Assembly: GCA_030141605.1 (NCBI GenBank)
Contig: JAQGDQ010000028.1
Coordinates: 439,501 to 503,500 of the forward strand
Length of the DNA stretch: 64,000 nt
From: Tubiluchus corallicola
Taxonomy: Eukaryota; Priapulida; Priapulimorpha; Priapulimorphida; Tubiluchidae
Direction of reading: 5' to 3'
The position numbers and the translations under genes are program-made. The notes under the pieces are model-generated. The model was not told the DNA's origin, made no database searches, and saw nothing but the letters and a program-made list of their open reading frames with translations. Below are positions 56,101 to 64,000 of the stretch, in pieces (position 1 is the stretch's first letter; every line of letters starts with the position of its first letter).

Positions 56101-59100
56101 CTAAAATTATACAGCACTTTTTAATTAAAAGAAAGCCATCCAATATGCAAGGAAGTAAATGAGAATGAAATAGCCAAACAAAAACTTACGGTTCCCAACT
56201 CGATAATGCAAAATTCAAAAAATGTTACAGATAGAGCATAAAAATAGCTTCATTTTGTATCTGAAATACAGTTTACTCTTGAACTAGCAGGGAATCTAGT
56301 AACATCACAATGTTCATCAACACTTGTCCCTCACCACATTAATTTCCATTTCTAGAATTAGTTATCATTTTCACATTCAAGAGCTTTACTGAATGGTTCC
56401 CAATGTACTACAAGTCGGTTAAAACACTTGCAAGCAGTGAAGTGTTCTGAATTTTTCGTTCACTTTTCAACACAAAATAGGTCAGAAATGGCCAAAAAGC
56501 ATTCTGCTTTACACATCACAAAATTATGGCATAGCTAAACAAGGAACTAGGGAAATTGTGCACACGATTTACAGTTTTATTGTTATTTTCTACTCAAAAG
56601 TGAAAATCCAAAGAGAAAAAAGAAAATGTAAAAATGTTCGGCAAATACCAACCTTCATCTTGGTGTTGTAACGACAGCCCAGGTTGTTGCAGGTTGAAAA
56701 TAACCCCTTCTGGAAGACTTGTCGATGGCGCTGCATACATTACACCTTGAGCGGTTTGATACATGACAGCGGGCGGTAGAGATGTTACTCTCTGAGCACC
56801 CGAGCTGGGTACCAGTAAATTACCTATAAACATGATGTTACAAATTGGGTACATCAAGCAGAATTTTCTACACACAGCAGTACTAGCTTGACAGTTGAAT
56901 GGTGATTCTACGATTTCTATCTGAATTACAAACATACTATGTTGCACAATGATAACAAACTCATAGTTTCTTACCTCTTTCAATTATTTTAAATGCTACA
57001 ATACACAAATGTCTATTACAGAATAGTACGGTCCAGTTATAGTAGGTTTCGGATATAAGTCTATTTTTGCAGTCCAACAATAGACTGCTATAATGATGGC
57101 GTGTCCCTAGACCGGGACCCCAAGTCAGAGGATGACACACTACACAATACAAACAGCAGTCAGTGTAAGTTGCTATGAGAGTTCCGAATGTTGTTATTCA
57201 TTCACATTCCTGTATATTGTTTACTATGATATAGATATATTTATGTTTTATTCATTGCGTCTTGTGTGATTTTATTAGCTGTTCTGTTTAATAAGATGCA
57301 CGTATCACCCAATGCCACATGCGACATATATGTATTACCCGCTTATTGCAAACAACAATTATTACAAAATACCTTTCCCCACTGACTCAATTATAAAAAG
57401 AGTTTAATGTACTGTACATCTATTAAACTGAATGTATACTAACCGCCAAGTAAAGGCAAAGCTGCGAGAGCTTGTTGCTGTTGCTGTTGTTGTTGCTGCT
57501 GAGTTTTCTCTAAGGTACTAGAGTTATTGCTGCTAACGTTTTGTGCCAACGTCGTTGAAGCTACAAAAAAAACAGACATAAGTTATCTTAACTGTGAAAC
57601 AACTGTTCTAAGCTGTATGCAACCGAATTATTCATCACAAAAAACTTCATTAATCTTTTATTCAACGATGCTGGAAATTGGAAAGCAATAATAATAATAA
57701 TAATCATAACAATAATAATCATTTTGTTTAGGGCAGTCTAGGGATAACACATTTAAGTATCTCAATACTTATTTCCAAGGTGGTCCCGACTATTATTACC
57801 AGCCTGTGGTACCATTTTTTAAGTCTTTGGTATGACTCGGTTGGGAGTTCGACGCATAACCTCCTGGGTGGGAGGTGAGCATGCTACCACTGAGCTACTG
57901 CACCCGGTCAAAGTACTGCAAAACAGCTCGCAAGGTCAAACTTAGAACAAATTTGCCAAAGTTAGACACCAATATTGCACAATAAATATGAATATTTGTA
58001 AAATCGAGCAATTTGTGAAGGTTAGACTCTGGCCACAAGGCTGACTTTAATAATTTCAACATTGTGACTAAAGTTGCAAATACCTGGGATCTATTAATAA
58101 AAGAAAGTTTACCTGTGTACACTAACAAGCTTTCTCCTAAAGTACAAAGCAGTTCACTTCCCTTAACTTTGTTTACAAACACCTAGCTATACATTTACTG
58201 TATCTCTTTATTTTCTACAGGTCTATTAATTCAACACCTGGAGTTATTAAATCAATGAGTTTCCTTAAAGCATAATGACACAAGTTTAAAGATACTAATA
58301 ATTTCATGATAACAGAACATGCTGACATCATGCTGTTGTTGAGAAAACCAGGTTATTATACAATGTTTAATCATGCTAAGTCTATTGCTGTAATGACACT
58401 TACTTGTAAGGTTCAGGGCTTGACTAGTCTGAGACAATTTCATTAACGGTGGTGGATTAGACGTGTTCTGATGAGCATCGCTTGTGGACGGTGGTGTAGG
58501 TATTGGTGTTAGCTGTAATGGTGTACCTAAAATTAAACAAACATACACAGTGCAGATATATCATGAAACTTACTTTTATTCTGTTTATTTATTTATTAAG
58601 GTATCCATGCATACAAAAATAAAATAATAACTACACAAAACATAAAATATATACACGACTGTCGTTAAAATGCATATGGTTAAAATGCTTAAAATGCATA
58701 TGGGAGAGATGCAAAGAGTAGAAAAATTACTACTTACACATGTCTGCAAAACACAATGTGCTGAAGACACAATGAAAACACTTTTTATGTTACATAATCT
58801 ATGACACATATTCTATTATCTAATTTAAAACACACATATTTTACTAGCAAAATACTTTATAATAATTAAATAACTTGTTTGTTACAAGCATAGGCAAAGG
58901 ACAGGATGCAAATCGGGTATAGATTTATGTTAGATAAAAGGTCCTACAGAAAGTTGTAACAAATAACTAGCTTTAGTCATTCAAACATGTAAAAAGCATT
59001 ACCAATAAACTTTCTACCCTTATTAAAATGATCGAGATTGTCACCAAGTGCTAACAAGACCATCCAACATGTGTTTGATTAAGCACTGGTCATATATACC

Positions 59101-62100
59101 ATGCAAGCACAATAATCCATATACATGATCATACTGACTGTTTAATCTCAGAATACACCTACCACCAGGTGCCAGCACAGTAAAACCAGCTGCTGTGGGA
59201 AGCTTCATGGCAAGTCCCGTGGGCGTCCCGACATTACTCAACTTGTCCATGTCCAAGCTGTAAGCTTGGGTCGAGAGATTATTTGACATTGAGTGAGCAG
59301 GTTGAGGGGTAGATTCACTGGTAGGCGAGTATTCAGAAGGCGACGAACCGTCAGACATCGTATAATACTGCTTACCCTCTTGCTGAAAACAATAAGTTAA
59401 GAGATTAGACACAGTCTTAGTAATTATTATTACTATACACAAAATTAGTGCAAGAATTTATACAGACAATTGGAGTATCATGCTCGGCGAGCAAATTTAA
59501 GAATGGTACTGAAGCTGGTGAGTGAATGCATGGATGAACTGCTTTGACTCGTGCTCTGGATGGTTTTATTCGTTGCAATCACCCATCCACTTATTAACTA
59601 AGCCCACGCCTGCTAATTTCCTCACTATGAATATACCTTGACCCCTCACAGTTATTCCCCTTGCCCCCAATCATTACTACGCACAACTAGGAATCAGGAT
59701 AGTGAGGAAAACTTCCTTTGCTAAGCATACGGCTAGGCACACCATATGGGATTTCATCGCAAATATAGACACATTAAACAGATGCCTTTCCATTTAGGGC
59801 AAAGCATTCCATACACGCCCAGCGCAACCAGTATGAAGCCAGATGACTACGAGAACCGAACGGGATTAATGGGAATTGGAAACATGGCAGATAAAAATGC
59901 TGCACCAAATGAACAGGATAAGAGTAATATATTTTGACTGATTGAAAAAATGTGAAATATGATTTTTAATCATATAAAAATTAGCTAATAAAATACTTAC
60001 TAAAACTTATCTCACAAAAATTACTAATATAATAATAGATCTATTACGATTGCCAATAGAATTTGTAGTAAACTGATCGAAAGCGCTACATAAAATTATG
60101 AATATAGAATTTATACATATTAGTGTTAAACTGACGTACTTCAAGCTCACTGTACATTCCTACTAATTTAAACATGATTTTTCCCAATAATGTTACCTGA
60201 GGAGGGAATTACAGTCATATAGGGAGCTACATAAAATTATAAATATAAAATTTATACATATTAGTGTTAAACTGACGTACTTCTAGTTCACTGTACATTC
60301 TTACTAAATTAAACATGATTTTTCCCAATAATGTTACTTGAGGAGGGAATTACAGTCATATAATGCATGTTTTATAATACTTTTGCCACAAAATTAGTAA
60401 TTGTGTCTACCATTAATATGTCAATTTATGTATAATAGTATTTGCTTGTTGTATCCATCTATTTAATTATGAAACCTAAGACAAAATAATAAAAATTTAA
60501 TTTTAAATACAAATACAGTGTTAGAATTGGGCATGTTTGTAATCACAAATATTCTCTTAACATAAAGTTCATTCAAGTAACTACTTTGCAGTTGCTGTAC
60601 ATGGCCTTATTTTCCTCAAATGTTAACTGTTCATCAGTTTCCCTCAGCTGCAAAAGGGCCAGGGCAGAAAATGAAGCCATACAAACATTTGAAGATGAGG
60701 TAGGAAAGCTTAGTAGTTTAACAAAGTCTTTGCAACGCTACAGTGACTGACAGAATAAACAAATTTATTATAACAAAAGCAAATGAAGACCAAGCTTGTT
60801 CAGGGTTTTAGCAAGGAAGAATTTTACAACTCCCACGAACCCCAGCACGCCTCCAGTCAGCTTCATAACAGGAGGAATCCTCTATATTTGGAACCCAACA
60901 CCGGTGCCTGCTTTCTATATTCGGCACATGAACTTGTGGGCTAGAAAAGCGTCTGTAAGTATAAGCTGATATCTACATACAGACAGGAAGCCATCTCTTG
61001 CCAACGAACCATATGTAACAACTTTGTGGTCAAACTGCTGACTAATTGGCTAATTTCAAAATTAACTCAACTCTTAAATTATCAGTTATACGGAAAAAGA
61101 CAATTATTTAAAAATTATTAAATAACCCTGAAACCAAATATATGGTTAAAAAAGAAAAAAAATTAAAACAGTATTTGGATTTGAAACAGGCTTTCCAAGT
61201 TACAAGTTGAACATCTTAGAGTCTACTAGACCACTAGACCATGGAGGCCCTTGTGATCAATACAAATCTGTTCTGAATCAACACTAACAACTTATCAACT
61301 CTTCCAGTATTTAAACATCTTAGTTTGCAACATAACTGTATACACTCTAGAGTAATTACTAGCTAATTAAATCACTATCTCCATTTTACTGCATGTGTGT
61401 GAATTATTCTAAATTATGACACGATTTAGAGTATTATTAATCCTACCACATTAAACAAGCCTAATAATAATATGTTCGAATTATTTTTAATTTTGACATT
61501 TAAATTACTTAAGAGTTTCATATTTCAGCAAGTATAAAGTCACACATATACCTGATTGCTTGAAATTCCTGATTTACTTTATAGCTTGATTTGCTTACTT
61601 GTAATTCTACTGCTTTGTTTTACTTCATTTGTTTTTGTAATAAGCAGGTGCCACTTGAAGTTTTAATATCTCCACCGAATAAGGATGGTTTGACTTGATG
61701 ACCTCTTTTAGTCTTCCACTTTCTTTTTCCTAATTTTTAACTACTTAATATGGTAAGTAACTTACTAATCTATAATGTTCTAACGTATATCAGAAGGTGA
61801 AACACTACCACGAAGGGTAACGAAAATGTACCCAAGTTTCATTAATTTAAAAACATGAAAGTAAACTGTTCTACTTATTTAGCTCTGTATTGCAATTTAG
61901 AAATTATTTACATTTTAGCAGTTATCATATACAAATAAGCCAACCTGATTTGCTCTAACTCTGTACAGCATCAACAAGTATGCACCATTATAAAAATAGT
62001 AAAAGTAAACTAGGCCCTTAATACCACAGCAATATCTGTGGTCAACCTCCTTAAATATTGAAAACAAAAAAATACTTTTGCAGATGAGAAAAGATATTCT

Positions 62101-63607
62101 TTGTGAATGTAAAATTAGTAAGCATCTTAGAACGAGTCATAATAATAGGAAACTTGGCCTTAACTTTGAAAACATAGGAAACTGCACCATAGTTTAATTG
62201 CACCGATACTAACATGATTTTAAAATATGTATTTGATTGTATGCAGCTGTTCTAATTACTGATCTAGTACTTAAAGGAAAGAGTAGTATTTACTCTTTGT
62301 AATTTGTTAGAATTATCAAATGAAGTGTTAATTTGTAATGATACTCCTGTAATATTGGTCAATAAACATACTACTTCTACTTCTACAGACTTGGCCTATA
62401 ACTTGGTAAATATCTGTAGTATCCATTCATTTAAATTATTTTAATTAATTATTGTGAGTGCAATTGAAAAAGCCAAAAGACATTTCATAGTTAGGGACCC
62501 ACCTACAATTCCAGTTTGCAGCAGATCTGACTAAATTAGTGAAACCTATGGACTTAGAACGACACCATAATTACTACAATTAAAGGTAAATGTCTCCTGG
62601 AGGTTCGTTTAATACATTGCAGACATTGTAACACAACTGTAGTGGTAAACAATTGACTCTAAAATAAGAAAGAAATAAGTGATATTTTCATGCACAATAT
62701 ACATTAAAATAATTTAGTGGACTAACCAAGAAAGGTCTGCCATAATTTGCGAGTCTTATATAGAATAACACAAATTAACTCTTAATGTCCCACAATTAAA
62801 AACAAGGAAAAAGAAAGAAAAAACTAGATGCGTCAGACTGGCACTCTACTTTATCTTAAAAAAAAAAGACAAATAAATCACATGGAATTATTAATGCTAA
62901 TTTTTGAGGTGATTTTTATGGTCAAGCTATGAACTGTCTTATTTGTTAATCTTTGTTAGCTTTCTGGCAGTGAGTACACTCACTACATGTGATCACCTAA
63001 CCATGACTGACTAGTTACCAAAGCGAGTGTACAACCGGTCTATAAGAGTTTTTGGTTTTCATGCTATGCTTTTGGAAAACAACAGCATAGCATGAAAACC
63101 AAAAACTCTGGTAGACTGGTTGTATACTCGCTTTTGTACCAAAATGTACACAGAGTACCGAAATGTTTATTCTACAAAGTAAGACATGATTAACAATGTA
63201 GTATTACATCCAATGACAACAAGTTCATCCTGGAAGTATAGGCCTGCTCTGCAGCAGCTTGTTAGTAACATGATGGACAACCTCATCAGGTTAAAACTCA
63301 TTTCCTTTATCTCCTGTATGGCTTCTTATCGACATACCTTTAAGCTCATGGCTTCTTCCTCAGACACAGCATAAGTTAAGTCTGTCTCTTCAAAGCCGGT
63401 AGCGGACATCCTCTGGTCAAGCTGCTGCTGGGCACTCTCCGTCAAGGGAACATCGGGTGAATTAAGGCACGTCTGAATTAATGCTTTGCCTGTCTCAGAG
63501 GTTATCATTGGCTGCAACTTGCGAGTGGCGAAAGTGTAAACATGCCCGGTTTCACTGGCAACCAACAACATTACCTGTGTACCAGTCAGTGTCGACAGTT
63601 CGTAAGC
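55931..63607 (-). CDS. SRF: serum response factor (MADS-box), partial: N-terminal exon(s) outside the window
   Basis: MADS-box transcription factor that binds CArG boxes (CC(A/T)6GG) as a dimer and works with ternary-complex factors and myocardin-related co-activators in the nucleus. Exons here (minus): 63338-63607, 59163-59382, 58404-58526, 57444-57560, 56653-56823, 55931-56100; together 356 codons plus stop, all phases consistent. The first exon read starts inside the MADS box (AYELSTLTGTQVMLLVASET) and continues through the dimerisation/SAM extension (FATRKLQPMITSETGKALIQ, TCLNSPD) to MSATGFEETDLTYAVSEEEA, nearly identical to vertebrate SRF. The rest is a low-complexity activation region rich in Ser, Thr, Pro and Gln with two poly-Gln runs. 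The DNA-contacting first half of the MADS box is not in 63608-64000 and must lie beyond the window. Not MEF2, because the TFATRKLQPMITSE segment is SRF-specific. Confidence 0.95.
56653..56823 (-). CDS. SRF: SRF exon
   Basis: 171 nt, phase 1 to 1. NLLVPSSGAQRVTSLPPAVM then YQTAQGVMYAAPSTSLPEGV and LQQPGLSLQHQDE. The PPAVMYQTAQGVMYA stretch resembles the PHAVMYAPTSG part of vertebrate SRF. Donor GTTGGT. Confidence 0.87.
57444..57560 (-). CDS. SRF: SRF exon with first poly-Gln run
   Basis: 117 nt, phase 1 to 1. TLAQNVSSNNSSTLEKT, ten Gln in a row, then ALAALPLLG. Acceptor TTTTTTTTGTAG, donor GTTAGT. Confidence 0.82.
57683..57907 (-). mobile_element. tRNA-headed SINE in an SRF intron
   Basis: The minus strand starts ACCGGGTGCAGTAGCTCAGT, with box A TAGCTCAGTGGTAGCATG, and about 45 nt later box B TGCGTCGAACTCCC. 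A body of about 120 nt follows and a tail of ATT/TTG repeats (plus strand (AAT)n at 57683-57718). This is the best-preserved tRNA-like SINE of the window. It is not an intact tRNA, because no closing acceptor stem is found. Confidence 0.7.
58404..58526 (-). CDS. SRF: SRF exon, Pro/Thr-rich
   Basis: 123 nt, phase 1 to 1. GTPLQLTPIPTPPSTSDAHQ then SNPPPLMKLSQTSQALNLT. Acceptor TTAATTTTAG, donor GTAAGT. Confidence 0.82.
59163..59382 (-). CDS. SRF: SRF exon, Ser/Thr/Pro-rich
   Basis: 220 nt. QEGKQYYTMSDGSSPSEYSP then SESTPQPAHSMSN and AAGFTVLAPGG. Low sequence conservation; assigned from phase and splice signals (acceptor TTGTTTTCAG, donor G|GTAGGT). Confidence 0.85.
59500..59720 (-). repeat. 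repeat sharing AATAAGTGGATGGGTGA (SRF intron)
   Basis: Minus strand carries GTTTTCCTC...TTAATAAGTGGATGGGTGATTGC, matching the order and spacing of similar words on the minus strand at 25480-25610 (GTTTCCTCC...AATAAGTGAATGGGTGACAGC). Probably the 3' part of a SINE family. Confidence 0.4.
60085..60363 (+). repeat. tandem duplication, unit 141 bp (SRF intron)
   Basis: Copy 1 from 60085 and copy 2 from 60226 both run gctacataaaatta ... gttaaactgacgtacttc ... gaggagggaattacagtcat with only scattered substitutions. Confidence 0.9.
61171..61248 (-). mobile_element. tRNA-like sequence (SINE head or tRNA pseudogene)
   Basis: Minus strand CCTCCATGGTCTAGTGGTCT (box A within, 61231-61241) and CCTGTTTCAAATCC (box B, 61178-61188), about 45 nt apart, followed by a T-rich stretch. 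The D-arm resembles tRNA-Glu/Asp (TGGTCTAGTGG). Stems are broken, so it is not a working tRNA. Confidence 0.5.
63017..63137. repeat. long imperfect hairpin in an SRF intron
   Basis: Arms 63017-63070 and 63084-63137 pair over 54 bp with about five mismatches; the inner 26 bp are perfect and the loop is 13 nt. It lies 200 nt after the MADS-box exon in the direction of SRF transcription. Confidence 0.9.
63338..63607 (-). CDS. SRF: SRF exon: second half of MADS box and SAM extension
   Basis: 90 codons, phase 0 both ends. The acceptor TTTTTTCAAG lies just before AYELST, so an intron splits the MADS box between the KK and AY positions of SRF. Donor AAG|GTATGT. Confidence 0.97.
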
Positions 63608-64000
63608 CTTGAAAAAACGAAACTTAGTTTGCAATTAACACACAGTTAAACATTTATTTTAATTGTTTAGATTGACTGATTAACACCAAACAAAAAACAG
63701 GTGGGTGTTCCTATAATTAAACTTTTTCGGGATTAGAATTTGTACATACATTCAAGCTTGAGATTGCACACAAAAACAACCAGTACAAAATCAAGATAAG
63801 GTTATTTCATTACTGTAACAGTAGATGCAGAAATACACTGCAAAAATACCAGAATACACTACAAAATTAATACACATGTAAAAACACAAAATTTCTTAAA
63901 GGGACACTCTCTATACCTCTATCTTAAGAAATTCATGATCTCGTGCAGTTTTTTCAAAGGAAACGGTGCCTAATATACTAATTGCATTGGTTCTTTCGAG
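63608..64000. other. SRF: SRF intron reaching the window edge
   Basis: I looked on the minus strand for the missing MADS N-terminal half (RVKIKMEF / RRYTTFSKRKTG type sequence) and did not find it. The 393 bases are AT-rich and look like intron. Confidence 0.6.

Noticed and set aside
57835-57907. A genuine tRNA gene on the minus strand
   Set aside because: A and B boxes are present but no closing acceptor stem, and a SINE body with AAT tail follows.
59746-59937. 63-codon plus-strand frame antisense to an SRF intron
   Set aside because: No known motif, no splice partners; lies beside a SINE-like repeat.

Overview
The window is genomic DNA from an animal. Its genes are split by GT-AG introns, the non-coding DNA is AT-rich, and decayed LINEs, tRNA- and 5S-headed SINE-like sequences and many short inverted-repeat elements are scattered through it. 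Four conserved eukaryotic proteins can be read exon by exon. Dicer and SRF resemble their bilaterian counterparts closely, which points to a non-vertebrate metazoan with a medium-sized genome. I cannot place it in a phylum from sequence alone. There is no prokaryotic operon, CRISPR array or viral gene set.

Layout. (1) 1-1781: transposon-derived sequence downstream of the first gene. (2) 1782-16616, minus strand: complete BCKDHA (mitochondrial branched-chain 2-oxoacid dehydrogenase E1 alpha), 9 exons, 465 codons, all phases consistent. (3) 16617-22652: intergenic, with a 5S-rRNA-headed SINE-like element and the 3' end of a LINE reverse transcriptase. (4) 22667-24046, plus: ALG1, the first mannosyltransferase of N-glycan assembly, in one coding exon. 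(5) 25904-50931, plus: complete Dicer, 22 certain coding exons plus one probable 30-nt microexon, 1781 or 1791 aa, with one GC-AG intron. (6) 50932-55930: convergent intergenic/3'UTR space. (7) 55931-63607, minus: serum response factor (SRF) from the middle of its MADS box to its stop; the first exon(s) lie beyond position 64000.

The four genes belong to unrelated pathways (branched-chain amino-acid catabolism, ER glycosylation, small-RNA processing, actin/growth transcription), and nothing suggests co-regulation. BCKDHA and ALG1 are divergent, ALG1 and Dicer are in tandem, and Dicer and SRF are convergent.

The less expected material is in the introns: a perfect 59-bp hairpin in Dicer intron 1, a second long hairpin in an SRF intron, near-identical inverted and direct duplications in Dicer intron 18/19, inverted copies of one element in two BCKDHA introns, several TA-flanked MITE-like elements, and a degenerate ~110-bp repeat in Dicer intron 5. 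I see no new multi-gene system. The main observations are gene-structure oddities and fold-back elements, some of which would make long dsRNA if transcribed. All exon boundaries were read by eye from phase, splice signals and homology to known family members, not from transcripts.
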